Counted from the stretch's first letter, positions 45,531-54,262 are shown. The stretch is DNA of 64,000 nt from Acidimicrobiia bacterium (GCA_029263095.1 JAJCYA010000019.1:28485-92484); one strand, 5' to 3'. Notes: generated by a model from the sequence alone, not told the origin. A program made the numbers and translations.

Positions 45531-46988
45531 TCAGTCCTGGTCAATGCCGGCAAGACGTCGCGCCAGCCCCTTCTTGGCTTCGACGTCCATCTGCCTGGCG
45601 ATCTGTACACGCTGCGCCTGAGGGGACCCGGCGCCGTGCAGCGACTCGGTGAGGTAGCCAACGGCATTGCGTCCCATCGTCATGTTCTCGATGAGTCGCA
45701 GCACCCGTACCCTCCACTCGGTGGGCACATCAGACCGGCCTCGAAAGTACTTGTCGAGCAGTGGTCCCGTCTCGTCGGACGCAAAGTCCGCTTCGGAGGG
45801 GAGAGTCACGACCGCGCCACCGGCAAGATCCTGGGCCAGCCGGCCGATCTCGTACGGAAACCGCGTGACGTTGTGCTTGCACACATTGGCGAGCAGCCCG
45901 TCGTTCTCCCAGTTCCCGGCCCGTCGCTGGAACGACTCGGAACTCGCGGCGATCCCGCCTGCGTAGATCGTTTCATTGAGATGTGCCATCTCGACGAGCT
46001 TGTCGCGGACATGGCCGGCCTTCTCGACACCGTTGAAGTCGGCTATCAGAGCCGCGGCCCCGATGAGCACGTCGCCCACCCCCGCCTTGCAGACATACGA
46101 TCGCCGGTGAAACGCCGTAAAGCGTTCGACCAGATCGGCTGCGAACTGGTACTCCCCGTCCATGAAGACGTGGTCCCACGGGACAAAGACGTCCTCGAGG
46201 ATCATGAGTGCTTCCTGTCCGGCGTAGGTCGCGTTGCCGACATCGACCTCACCTTCCATGGCCCGGGTGTCGCAAGACTGCCGGCCATACACGTACGTCA
46301 GACCCGCCGCTTCGACCGGGATCGCACACACCACCGCCCAGTCGCGATCGTCGCCAGTGAGGCGCATCGTCGGCATCACCAGAATCCAGTGTGAATTGAT
46401 GCAGCCCGTCTGGTGGGCCTTGGCACCCCGGATCACGATGCCATCCTCTCGCCGCTCGACGACCCTGACGTAGAGGTCGGGATCCTCCTGCTGGGCCGGC
46501 CCCTTGCTTCGATCACCCTTGACGTCCGTCATCGCCCCGCCGACTACCAGGTTGAGCCGCTGCGCCTCGCTGAGCCATTCCGTGAAGCGATCGTGATAGG
46601 GGGTTCCTTGAGCAGCATCTATGTCATAGGTGACCGAGTAGAGACTGTTGATGGCGTCCATTCCCACGCATCTCTGGAAGCAGGTACCGGTCAGCTGACC
46701 AAGCCGACGCTGCATCTTGTTCTGAGCGACGACATCGCTCGCACTCTCGGCGACATGAAGGAACCGGTTGACCCGATCGCCGGACGCTTCCGCGCCGGCT
46801 GACGCCAAATCTGGCTCATCAACAGCGAGATCGTAGGTGGCCGCCACCGCGTTGATCGATGGTCTGATGACGGCGTTGTCGGCGGGTTCGTCCACCAACT
46901 CGCCCATGAAGAAGACACGAAGACCTCGGTTGCGAAGTGACTCGACGTACTCGTCACTCGTTCTGATGGGCGCGGTGGGAAGCGGCAT
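45531..46988 (-). CDS. 4-hydroxybutyryl-CoA dehydratase/vinylacetyl-CoA isomerase-like protein
   Basis: The 485-residue protein belongs to the 4-hydroxyphenylacetate hydroxylase/AbfD superfamily. Cysteines that hold the 4Fe-4S cluster in AbfD have counterparts at C103 and C107 (TCFQRCVG), H294 and C300 (HRRSYVCKAGVGD), unlike the flavin monooxygenases, which lack them. The His-Cys spacing is one residue shorter than the AbfD spacing as I recall it. AbfD dehydrates 4-hydroxybutyryl-CoA to crotonyl-CoA; the exact substrate here is unproved. It is monocistronic, with TATTCT 6 nt before the ATG. Confidence 0.8.
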   Translation of the reverse strand: MPLPTAPIRTSDEYVESLRNRGLRVFFMGELVDEPADNAVIRPSINAVAATYDLAVDEPDLASAGAEASGDRVNRFLHVAESASDVVAQNKMQRRLGQLTGTCFQRCVGMDAINSLYSVTYDIDAAQGTPYHDRFTEWLSEAQRLNLVVGGAMTDVKGDRSKGPAQQEDPDLYVRVVERREDGIVIRGAKAHQTGCINSHWILVMPTMRLTGDDRDWAVVCAIPVEAAGLTYVYGRQSCDTRAMEGEVDVGNATYAGQEALMILEDVFVPWDHVFMDGEYQFAADLVERFTAFHRRSYVCKAGVGDVLIGAAALIADFNGVEKAGHVRDKLVEMAHLNETIYAGGIAASSESFQRRAGNWENDGLLANVCKHNVTRFPYEIGRLAQDLAGGAVVTLPSEADFASDETGPLLDKYFRGRSDVPTEWRVRVLRLIENMTMGRNAVGYLTESLHGAGSPQAQRVQIARQMDVEAKKGLARRLAGIDQD

Positions 46989-46994
46989 GATTCG

Positions 46995-47000
46995 AGAATA
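46995..47000 (-). promoter_or_regulatory. Putative -10 box (TATTCT) of the AbfD-like gene
   Basis: TATTCT is followed by 6 nt and the ATG at 46988, the best match to a canonical -10 hexamer in this set. Confidence 0.45.
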
Positions 47001-47076
47001 GGGACCGCGACAGTCCCTGACCCGCCACGGGGCGAGATGCAGGCCGCCATCAGGTGTCCGAGGAGGCCGAAGAGGA

Positions 47077-47418
47077 CTAGCGGGATCCGCGCCGCTCCCA
47101 CCCGGCGCCGATCATCACCAACGCTGCAATCACGAGACCCCACAGGACCAAACGAGGCCGCACGGCGAGGACGGCCGCCACAATGCCCACCGACACCCAG
47201 GTTGCGGGTCGGATCCGCCGGGCATTCGGTAGCACCAACCACCAGGCCCCCAGCAGCATCCCGGAGCGCAACAGAATCCCGCCCCACGCCAGTTCATCGG
47301 GTCCCGGATCTGAGACAAACGTGAGAACCAGACCTCCGACAAGGAAGCCGGCCGCGACGACACCCAGATAAGACCGCGACACGATCAGATCCTCACGGTG
47401 CACAAGCTCACGCCGCAC
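47077..47418 (-). CDS. Small integral membrane protein
   Basis: The 113-residue protein has about four hydrophobic segments (VVAAGFLVGGLVLTFV, GILLRSGMLLGAWWLVLP, WVSVGIVAAVLAV, LVLWGLVIAALVMIGAGW) with short loops and a basic end. No family is recognised. It lies between the AbfD-like gene and the two gene remnants. Confidence 0.6.
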   Translation of the reverse strand: MRRELVHREDLIVSRSYLGVVAAGFLVGGLVLTFVSDPGPDELAWGGILLRSGMLLGAWWLVLPNARRIRPATWVSVGIVAAVLAVRPRLVLWGLVIAALVMIGAGWERRGSR

Positions 47419-47468
47419 ACGCTACCCAGACGGATCCCACCGCTCCAGACGGCACCGGTCCCGCCGCT

Positions 47469-47603
47469 CTACTCGATTGCGGTGTCGAGGTTGTAGGCGG
47501 CCCATCCGTACCACCCGGTCGCAAACGAGGTCAGATGGTCGAGTTGAGTACCGACCGACGGACCGTCGGCGGCGACGCCCGACTTGTCCCAGATCGAGCC
47601 ACC
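47469..47603 (-). pseudogene. C-terminal remnant of a DUF3179-family gene
   Basis: On the minus strand about 44 codons ending at TAG (47469-47471) read GSIWDKSGVAADGPSVG ... TGWYGWAAYNLDTAIE. This matches the C-terminal end of DUF3179 proteins as I know it (GS.W...G.A..GPL.G..L followed by WFAWAAFHPDT). There is no start codon or upstream homology; the similarity stops at about 47603, 12 bp from the start of the oppositely oriented GNAT remnant. Confidence 0.6.
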
Positions 47604-48031
47604 GCACCCAGAGCCTGGCCGATGGCTACGAAAACGCCGAGATAAACTGGGTCCTGTGGACAGGCTTCGATCACGAGGGGTCTCGCCCCGACAGTCAGAT
47701 CCAGTCTCGCGTGCGAGTCCAACAGACTCCCGACTACTCGCTAGACCTCAACATCGTCGCAGTGAGTCCAGAGGAGCACTTCGCCTCCAACGCCGGCATC
47801 TGGCTTGAACCGGTGAACCGAGTGGCGTACCTGGAGCCGGTCGCCACTGATCCCGACCACCGCCTCCTGGGACTGGGACGCATCACCGTCATTGACTACC
47901 TCCGCCGTGCCCGTGATCGCGGGACCAGCATCGCTTGGGTCGGATCCGATCAACAGTTCTACACAGCACTCGGAATCGAGGTCACCTGCGTCAGTGACCT
48001 GTGGATCAAGGAACCGGATTCGGCTCCCTGA
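47477..48031 (+). pseudogene. C-terminal remnant of a GNAT acetyltransferase gene
   Basis: The open frame begins at 47477, but only the part from about 47615 (LADGYENAEINWVLW) is protein-like. It carries the GNAT C-terminal half: AYLEPVATDPDHRLLGLGRI (the acetyl-CoA loop) and WVGSDQQFYTALGIEVTC. Relatives have roughly another 150 N-terminal residues. The first ~46 codons are Arg-rich and overlap the DUF3179 remnant on the other strand. A truncated, probably inactive gene is the simplest reading. Confidence 0.6.
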
Positions 48032-48064
48032 TCGTCAGAGCCACGACAGAACAAAGGGAAGACA

Positions 48065-49396
48065 TTGAGAAGCACCTTGAAACTCTTGATCCTGACAGTC
48101 GCCTTAATGCTCGTCGCCACCGCTTGCAGCGGCGGTGACGACGCCGCCATGACCACGACCGCCTTCGGCGGTGACGCCGCTACATCAGAGACCACAAGCG
48201 CGGCTGCCTTGGCTCAAGAACGAGACTCGGCCGAGGCCGAAGACGGCGATGCTGCCGCCGAGGCACCCGGCAATGCCACCAGCGACGATGCCGCCAAGAC
48301 CAACGCCCAGGCGGTGCTCACCGCACTGGATCTGGCGGATCTCGGGCGGTCGATCATCTTCACTGCCAACATCCATATCGAGGTCGATGACATCGTCGTT
48401 GCCGGCGCCGAGGTCGAAAACGCCCTCGCGGGCCTCGGAGCGATCCTCTTTGGACAGGAGACGACCACCGGCGAGAATCCGCGGTCGATCCTCACCATCA
48501 AGGTGCGCCCCGAGAATTTCGACGACGCGCTCAACCGTCTCGCGGGAGTCGGTGAACTGCTGAGCCAGACGGTGTTCGCCGACGACGTCACAGACCGGGT
48601 GGTGGACTTGGAGAGCCGTATCAGCACCGCCGAGGTCAGTGTCGAACGGCTGCGTACTCTCCTCGAGGCGGCGGCCAACATCGAAGACGTCGTGGAGCTC
48701 GAGGCCGAGCTGGTGAAGCGAGAGACCGACCTCGAGGTGTTGCGCGGCCAGCTGCGCACGCTGGAAGACGCAGTGGCTTTGGCAACGATTGTGGTGGTCC
48801 TCACTGAGCCGACACCGAAGATCCCCGAGCCGGCGCTGGAGCTTGTCCAAACCGGATACACCGGCCACGACGGCGGTACCGGATGTCCCGGCAACGAAGA
48901 GCTCACAGTCGACGAGGACGATCTCATCACTATTTGCTTTGAAGTCACCAACACCGGCGACACCGCTCTCGGCGAGATCCAAGTCCGCGACTTCGGGCTC
49001 GACATGGACGAAGACGACGTCGCGGTCGTGGAGGGTGATCTCACAGTTCCCCTGCTGCCGGGCGAGCGCCTCATCCTCGCTTTCGAGACCGAGGCCGATC
49101 CCGACCAATTCACAGCGCCGGACATCAACGTCACGGCAATGGACGAGGACGGCGAGCCGACCCGCTTCCAGGTTCAGATCGAGATCGACGAGGCCTTCCT
49201 ACGGATCGCCCGCGACACATCGCTGCCGGGATTCATGGACGGGCTGAACTCCGCCTGGGACGCAGTGCAGCAGTTCCTGGGGGTCATCGTGCTCGGCGCA
49301 GGTGCTGCGATCCCCTTCTTGTGGGTACCACTGCTCGCAGCGGTCGCGTGGTGGTGGCGCAAGCGCCGCGAATCCGACGAATCCATCGAGGACTGA
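48065..49396 (+). CDS. DUF4349 domain lipoprotein
   Basis: The 443-residue protein has a lipoprotein signal ending in LVATAC (Cys21), an acidic low-complexity linker, a DUF4349 region (about 95-245: RSIIFTANIHIEVDD, ILTIKVRPENFDDALNRLAG, a coiled coil around DLESRISTAEVSVERLRTLL and RETDLEVLRGQLRTLEDAV), an immunoglobulin-like part (about 275-375) and a C-terminal membrane helix. The start is a TTG with AAGGGAAG upstream. It is probably an envelope protein; function unknown. Confidence 0.8.
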   Translation: MRSTLKLLILTVALMLVATACSGGDDAAMTTTAFGGDAATSETTSAAALAQERDSAEAEDGDAAAEAPGNATSDDAAKTNAQAVLTALDLADLGRSIIFTANIHIEVDDIVVAGAEVENALAGLGAILFGQETTTGENPRSILTIKVRPENFDDALNRLAGVGELLSQTVFADDVTDRVVDLESRISTAEVSVERLRTLLEAAANIEDVVELEAELVKRETDLEVLRGQLRTLEDAVALATIVVVLTEPTPKIPEPALELVQTGYTGHDGGTGCPGNEELTVDEDDLITICFEVTNTGDTALGEIQVRDFGLDMDEDDVAVVEGDLTVPLLPGERLILAFETEADPDQFTAPDINVTAMDEDGEPTRFQVQIEIDEAFLRIARDTSLPGFMDGLNSAWDAVQQFLGVIVLGAGAAIPFLWVPLLAAVAWWWRKRRESDESIED

Positions 49397-49413
49397 GAAG
49401 CCGGGACGAACAC

Positions 49414-49445
49414 GCGAGAGCCCCCGCCAACGCAGGGGCTCTCGC
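49414..49445. terminator. Strong bidirectional hairpin between convergent genes
   Basis: GCGAGAGCCCC (49414-49424) pairs perfectly with GGGGCTCTCGC (49435-49445) across a 10-nt loop, 18 nt after the DUF4349 stop. It serves both the plus-strand lipoprotein and the minus-strand LiaF-like operon. Confidence 0.75.
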
Positions 49446-49461
49446 AAGTCGCGGTTACCGC

Positions 49462-49656
49462 TCAGTCCTCGTCCCCCGACCTGTTCCCGAGGCCCGATCC
49501 CACTAGGAGCAGACCGGCAAGGATGATCACTGCAGGCCACACCCAACGGCTGTCGATGTCGAACACCCGCTCGTCGGCCAACGTGACGACAACGGCCGAT
49601 CCCCCAATGAGGACTCCGAAGAAGGCCGAGACCGGATCGAATAGATGGCGCTTCAT
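49462..49656 (-). CDS. Small membrane protein next to the PspC/LiaF-like gene
   Basis: The 64-residue protein has two hydrophobic segments (SAFFGVLIGGSAVVVTLA and WVWPAVIILAGLLLVGSGLG) separated by ERVFDIDS. It overlaps the stop of the LiaF-like gene by four bases, so the two are translated together. Its small two-helix form suggests an accessory in envelope-stress sensing. Confidence 0.65.
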   Translation of the reverse strand: MKRHLFDPVSAFFGVLIGGSAVVVTLADERVFDIDSRWVWPAVIILAGLLLVGSGLGNRSGDED

Positions 49657-50795
49657 CGTGATACCTCCACGATCTCCAATGCTCCGAAGCCGACGTCGAG
49701 ATCCATCTCGATGACTCCATCGCCTTCGATCCGGATCGTCCGATCGCGATCGATACCGCCGTCGTGGTCGCCGAAGATGATCAGATCACCGAATCCGACG
49801 TGAGCCTGAAGATCGATCCCCACTCCCTCAGGCACACGGACCAGCAGACGCCCAAAGCCGACATCGCCCTCGATATCGATGACCTTGCCGCCGAGGTCCA
49901 GACGACGAAGATCGATTTCCAAGTCGCCGCCGGTCAGCGTGTAGTGGCGGTCTACGTCGGCGAGGGTCGCCGGTCGGAATACAGGATCGCCCCACCCTCC
50001 GTCGAAAGCAGCAGTGACAACTGACGATGCCAGCATCACCGGTACCAGCACTACTCCTGCAAGGATCAGGCCACGCGACCGCCCGTAGACCGAGCCGACC
50101 AGCAACCCGACTCCGATCAGCCCCACCGCTACGGCCATGTAGTGGCTGAAGGAAGGACTGACCACGTCCGACGTGTCGAGGATCGCCATGATCCCCAGCG
50201 CGATGAACACGGTTCCAATCGTCAGCCGACCCAAGATCGACTTCTCTCGCAGAGCTCGCGCAGCCGGCGCTGCGTCGACCTCGCGAGGCTCAACAGGGCG
50301 AACGTCCTCGGGACCGACCTCGACCTCGACGGGTTCGTCGCCTTCACTCTCGGCATGTTCGGGTTCGAGTACATCGGTAGAGGAACCACCGACGCCACCC
50401 GAACCGAAGATCGTGTTCAAGTGACCCCGATACATGAGGATCCCAACGGCAAGCAAGGCAACGGCCCACGCCAAGTCAGCCCGCACCCACCCGATCATCG
50501 TGATCAGAGTCACCCCGGCAATGACGATGAGCGCCACCCCGAGCCAGGTCGTCGCGTCGCCGAGCCGACCGACCGCGTCCTCTGCGATCGATTGTCGTGT
50601 TCCCTCCTCGGGGATGAGCACCCACCCGGCGATGTAGAGCAGGACTCCGAGGCCGCCGAAGAAGCTGAGAATGAACCACACCACCCGTACGGCCCCCGGT
50701 GACATCCCAAGCCGGTCGGCCACAGCCAGCGCAACGCCGGCCACGACCCTTCCGTCCTGTGGTCGGATCATGGGTCCGACCGGAGGGCGGTTCAT
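49653..50795 (-). CDS. PspC/LiaF-like membrane protein
   Basis: The 380-residue protein starts with a PspC domain (about 10-65, GRVVAGVALAVADRLGMSPG), has further helix pairs near 90-130 and 190-260, and ends in a beta-helix-like domain (about 270-380) with repeated FG turns (GDVGFGRLLVRVPEGVGID, AHVGFGDLIIFG, DVGFGALEIVEV), the LiaF C-terminal type. LiaF proteins restrain the kinase of the LiaRS system. A divergent PspC kinase and regulator lie upstream. The ATG at 50795 gives the normal N-terminus; the longer frame starts at 50831. Confidence 0.85.
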   Translation of the reverse strand: MNRPPVGPMIRPQDGRVVAGVALAVADRLGMSPGAVRVVWFILSFFGGLGVLLYIAGWVLIPEEGTRQSIAEDAVGRLGDATTWLGVALIVIAGVTLITMIGWVRADLAWAVALLAVGILMYRGHLNTIFGSGGVGGSSTDVLEPEHAESEGDEPVEVEVGPEDVRPVEPREVDAAPAARALREKSILGRLTIGTVFIALGIMAILDTSDVVSPSFSHYMAVAVGLIGVGLLVGSVYGRSRGLILAGVVLVPVMLASSVVTAAFDGGWGDPVFRPATLADVDRHYTLTGGDLEIDLRRLDLGGKVIDIEGDVGFGRLLVRVPEGVGIDLQAHVGFGDLIIFGDHDGGIDRDRTIRIEGDGVIEMDLDVGFGALEIVEVSR

Positions 50796-50912
50796 GCCCG
50801 CCCTTTCCTGAGTATTCGTTTTCTGTGCCATTCCGACACGATCTCAAGCATCAGGCATCTCCTCAATCGGGTATGGCCCCATGGGAACCCCGACTCACCC
50901 CGACGGAACCTA

Positions 50913-50923
50913 GGGGAATCCCC
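50913..50923. promoter_or_regulatory. Inverted repeat GGGGA-A-TCCCC between the LiaF-like and kinase genes
   Basis: The repeat sits in the 171-bp divergent gap, flanked by CC/GG, with two further GGAACC elements nearby (50884 and 50905). It is a candidate binding site for the LuxR-type regulator encoded downstream. Confidence 0.35.
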
Positions 50924-50966
50924 GGTTGTTGCCTCACGGGGCCTATGACATCATCTCCCACAGGTC

Positions 50967-52139
50967 ATGAACAACTCCTCAGAATCCACAACCGGCCTGG
51001 CAGTGATCCAGCGCAGCACCGAGAACCGGGTGCTGGCAGGCGTCGCCGGCGGCCTCGGAGCTCGATCGGGAATCGAACCGGACCTCATTCGAGCCGCCTT
51101 CGTTGTTCTCTCCTTTGCCGGAGGGGTGGGTGCGGTTCTGTACGCGATCGGATGGGCGCTGGGGCGCGAGGGGAGCAATTCAGACGCCGAACCCATGGAA
51201 CCACTGCAGCAGGCTTCGGTTGGGATCATGCTGACGGGCGGGCTGCTGCTGCTGCGCAGTATTGGACTCTGGTTCGGGGACACGATCGTGTTTCCGGTCG
51301 CCCTGTTCGCGTTCGGAGTTGCCGCTATCACGGCTCGACGTTTTGGGGAGGATCGCGATTGGCTGGCAAGAATCTCGAGCGACTCTGGACCCAACACACA
51401 GATTCGGGTCGCAATCGGTGCGGCTCTCTTGGTTGGTGGAGCGACGATCCTGCTCGGCTCAATCGATGTCATCGAACAGGCGGGGATTGTTGCCCTGGCG
51501 GTGGCAGTGACCGCCGCCGGACTCTTTCTGGTGCTCGGACCATGGATCTTCCGCCTCGTCAACGATCTCAGTGCCGAGCGCCGCGAGCGAATCCGCAGCG
51601 ATGAGCGAGCAGAGATGGCGGCCCATCTTCACGACTCGGTGTTGCAGACACTCAGCCTGATTCAGCGCACCGACGACCCCCGCCGAATGTCCACGCTGGC
51701 ACGGTCACAAGAGCGGGAGTTGCGCTCTTGGCTGTACGGCACCGGCGGTGCCCCCGACAAACTCCGCGCCGCGATCCGGGAGCACGCCAGCCGGGTCGAG
51801 CAGGAATACGACATTCCCGTGGAGGTTGTCGCCGTCGGCGACGACGCCGACATGACCGAGAGCACACTGGGCTTGGCCCAGGCGACCGGCGAGGCGATAA
51901 CGAACGCCGCCAAGCATTCCGGATCGGACAAGGTCTCCGTATTCGTAGAGGGGGACGGGGACCAGATGGAGGTCTTCGTCGCCGATCAGGGCGATGGGTT
52001 CGACCCCGAGAAGATCCCCGCAGACCGACAGGGCATTTCGTCATCGATCATCCGTCGCATGAAGCGCAGCGGCGGTGGAGCCGAAGTCACCAGCTCGCCA
52101 GGCGAAGGAACGGAGGTCCGGTTGTGGGTCAATCCATGA
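50967..52139 (+). CDS. PspC-domain sensor histidine kinase (LiaS/DesK-like)
   Basis: The 390-residue kinase has an N-terminal PspC domain (about 10-68, NRVLAGVAGGLGARSGIEPD), four to five more membrane segments up to about residue 196, a HisKA_3 site with H222 (AAHLHDSVLQTLSLIQ), and an ATPase domain (EAITNAAKHSG, DQGDGFDPEKI). Fusing PspC to the kinase puts the envelope-stress sensor in the same chain. The response regulator gene overlaps by ATGA. Confidence 0.9.
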   Translation: MNNSSESTTGLAVIQRSTENRVLAGVAGGLGARSGIEPDLIRAAFVVLSFAGGVGAVLYAIGWALGREGSNSDAEPMEPLQQASVGIMLTGGLLLLRSIGLWFGDTIVFPVALFAFGVAAITARRFGEDRDWLARISSDSGPNTQIRVAIGAALLVGGATILLGSIDVIEQAGIVALAVAVTAAGLFLVLGPWIFRLVNDLSAERRERIRSDERAEMAAHLHDSVLQTLSLIQRTDDPRRMSTLARSQERELRSWLYGTGGAPDKLRAAIREHASRVEQEYDIPVEVVAVGDDADMTESTLGLAQATGEAITNAAKHSGSDKVSVFVEGDGDQMEVFVADQGDGFDPEKIPADRQGISSSIIRRMKRSGGGAEVTSSPGEGTEVRLWVNP

Positions 52140-52771
52140 ACGTCCGCGTGTTTCTGGTGGACGACCACCAGCTGTTCCTAACCGGCGTCGAAGCAGAGCT
52201 GTCCGAGCACGTCGAGGTTGTGGGGACCGCCACCGATGTCGATGACGCTGCCAAGGCGATACTCACCACCAAACCCGACGTGATCCTCGTCGACGTCCAC
52301 ATCCCAGGCGGCGGCGGGGTCACCGTGGTCAAGAATGTCCTAGAAGTCGCACCGGAGCTCCGGTTCTTGGCTCTCTCCGCCTCAGATGCTCCCACCGACG
52401 TCATCGCCATGATCCGGGCGGGCGCCCGCGGCTACGTGACCAAGAGCATCGGCCCCGACGAGTTGGTGGCCGCCGTCCTTCGCATCCATGACGGGGATGC
52501 CGTGTTCTCACCACGGTTGGCCGGATTCGTCCTCGATATGTTTGCGGGCTCGGTCGACGTCCCAACCGATCCGGAGCTCGATCTGCTGACCGACCGGGAG
52601 CGCGAGGTGTTGCGCCAGATCGCCCGCGGGTATGCCTACAAGCAGGTGGCGAGCCGAATGAGCATCTCAATCAAGACTGTCGAAACTCACATGACCTCCG
52701 TGCTACGGAAGCTCCAGCTGAGCAATCGCCATGAGCTGGCGCGCTGGGCCTCGGATCGCAAGATCGTCTGA
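52136..52771 (+). CDS. LuxR-family response regulator
   Basis: The 211-residue regulator has a receiver domain with the phospho-acceptor Asp in VILVDVHIPGGGG (about residue 56), a Lys in GYVTKSIGPDE, and a C-terminal LuxR-type HTH (LTDREREVLRQIARGYAYKQ ... IKTVETHMTSVLRKL). It is coupled to the PspC kinase and probably controls the divergent LiaF-like operon and itself. Confidence 0.9.
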   Translation: MNVRVFLVDDHQLFLTGVEAELSEHVEVVGTATDVDDAAKAILTTKPDVILVDVHIPGGGGVTVVKNVLEVAPELRFLALSASDAPTDVIAMIRAGARGYVTKSIGPDELVAAVLRIHDGDAVFSPRLAGFVLDMFAGSVDVPTDPELDLLTDREREVLRQIARGYAYKQVASRMSISIKTVETHMTSVLRKLQLSNRHELARWASDRKIV

Positions 52772-52843
52772 CAGGGCCAACGCCCCTACCCAAACAAGAC
52801 GTCGGCGCCGATGATGAACCCGGAGCAGTCCGTAGGAGCCGCC

Positions 52844-53362
52844 ATGCGTGCTCTGGTGATCTACGAGTCAATGCTCGGCAACACTCAACACGTGGCCGAG
52901 TCCATCGCTTCGGGACTGCGACCCGAACTGGACGCCCTCGTAGCCGAGGTCGGGTCGGCACCGTCCCTGGTGGAGATTCCGATCGACCTTCTGGTGGTCG
53001 GTGGGCCGACCCACGCCTTCCGGATGAGCAGTTCGGAGACCCGCAAGGATGCCGCCAAGAAGTCAGATGACCCAATCATCTCGCAGGAGCTCGGAATCCG
53101 CGAGTGGATAGCCGCGCAGCGGAAGCATTCGGTGCGCGTACCTGCCGCGACCTACGACACCCGGTTCAAGATGTCACGGAAGCTCACGGGATCGGCAGCT
53201 CGGAACGCGGAGAAGAAGCTCTGCAAACATGGGTTCGAGATCATCACTCGGACCGAGAGTTTCTTCGTCGAGAGCGAGACCGGTCCTCTCCTCCCGGGCG
53301 AGCGAGAACGCGCCTATCAGTGGGGTGAGACCCTCACGGTCAAGCTGATCACGACTCTCTGA
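52844..53362 (+). CDS. Flavodoxin-like domain protein
   Basis: The 172-residue protein opens RALVIYESMLGNTQHVAESI, the FMN phosphate loop of flavodoxins, followed by LLVVGGPTHAFRMSS. The C-terminal third (RFKMSRKLTGSAARNAEKKL, ITRTESFFVESETGPL) follows actinobacterial flavodoxin-family proteins. It probably carries electrons to an unknown partner. The ATG at 52844 follows TAGGAG by 6 nt, which settles the start. Confidence 0.85.
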   Translation: MRALVIYESMLGNTQHVAESIASGLRPELDALVAEVGSAPSLVEIPIDLLVVGGPTHAFRMSSSETRKDAAKKSDDPIISQELGIREWIAAQRKHSVRVPAATYDTRFKMSRKLTGSAARNAEKKLCKHGFEIITRTESFFVESETGPLLPGERERAYQWGETLTVKLITTL

Positions 53363-54026
53363 GCGGCTCTGAGTCGGATCTATCCGCGTCAAGCCCAAAG
53401 ACGCTGAGCCGTCCCTGGAACTCTGCAATCGAGCGATACCCCTGGCGTCGATACATCGTCTTGGTGAGATGCAGCAGAAGTCGCTCGATCGAACTGTGCA
53501 CCAGAATGTCACCGTCGCATCCCGCGAATGAGACCATGCCATCGGAGGAGACCACACAGCGATCGGCAGGACCTTCGAGGCTCCCCACGAACCCGAGTCC
53601 GTACCGCTGAAGCCACCGCTGGAGAGCGGCACCGCTCCCGAGCATGTCGGTAGCCAGGATCGCGAGAACAAGATCGACATTGCCGGGGGAAACCACCAAG
53701 TCGGCTTCACGGCGTTCGCCACCGCGCCAGGTGATGGTCAGTTGCCAGTCGGGTGAAACCTCGGCCATCAGCCGACGGCCGCTGCGCCCACCGCTCAGCC
53801 CGATCCTCAGATCATCGGCGGCACCCGGGACGGCAAAGACTCCACCATGCCACAAGGCTGCCCGACATTCGGTGCAGCAGCGAGGCGGGTCGTCGTCCGT
53901 CAAGACGCACCCACCCAGTACCAGCTCCCCGCGCTCGGCGGCTTCCGCCGAGCCACGCGTTGGGAGCCCGTAGAGCACCGGTACGCCGGCCTTCTTGCTG
54001 CAATTGGGGCATTTCCACGCCTTCAT
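53349..54026 (-). CDS. Zinc-ribbon protein of unknown function
   Basis: The 225-residue protein begins with a zinc ribbon: KCPNCSKK, then LPTRGSAEAAERGELVLGGC and CCTEC. The rest (about 60-225) is an unassigned domain with ALWHGGVFAVPGAADDLRIG and GFVGSLEGPADRCVVSSDG. The ribbon type occurs in many small proteins of unknown role. It is divergent from the ArsR-like regulator; TACGTT 8 nt before the ATG is a possible -10 box. The 3' end overlaps the flavodoxin gene by 14 bp. Confidence 0.7.
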   Translation of the reverse strand: MKAWKCPNCSKKAGVPVLYGLPTRGSAEAAERGELVLGGCVLTDDDPPRCCTECRAALWHGGVFAVPGAADDLRIGLSGGRSGRRLMAEVSPDWQLTITWRGGERREADLVVSPGNVDLVLAILATDMLGSGAALQRWLQRYGLGFVGSLEGPADRCVVSSDGMVSFAGCDGDILVHSSIERLLLHLTKTMYRRQGYRSIAEFQGRLSVFGLDADRSDSEPLRES

Positions 54027-54034
54027 CTCGCTGC

Positions 54035-54040
54035 AACGTA
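54035..54040 (-). promoter_or_regulatory. Putative -10 box (TACGTT) of the zinc-ribbon gene
   Basis: It lies 8 nt before the ATG at 54026 on the minus strand, with no ribosome-binding site. Confidence 0.3.
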
Positions 54041-54192
54041 CGGAGGGGGTATGACACGAATCTGCGGACACCTCCCCATATCGGCAACCTGCCGCACACC
54101 ATGAGGACTCGGACGGCAGGGAAGAGACTCGATGGACCCGTCGTCCGCTCACAGGGAGCCTCCCCTTGACGGGGACCAACATTCGTCGTATA

Positions 54193-54208
54193 TTCGATAT
54201 ATATCGAA
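54193..54208. promoter_or_regulatory. Perfect 16-bp palindrome, likely operator of the ArsR-like regulator
   Basis: TTCGATAT followed by ATATCGAA forms a perfect palindrome 55 bp before the regulator ATG. Related half-sites follow (TATTCGAT near 54226 and several TCGA cores), in an AT-rich island unlike its surroundings. ArsR-type regulators bind such dyads and repress their own genes. Confidence 0.65.
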
Positions 54209-54262
54209 CGGTCGATGAGTCGTGAATATTCGATGTGTCGGGAACACTCGACGGAGGTAGCA

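Noticed and set aside
47422..47722. Two Arg-rich minus-strand frames listed as possible proteins
   Set aside because: They lie out of frame with the DUF3179 remnant, which is the only protein-like reading there.
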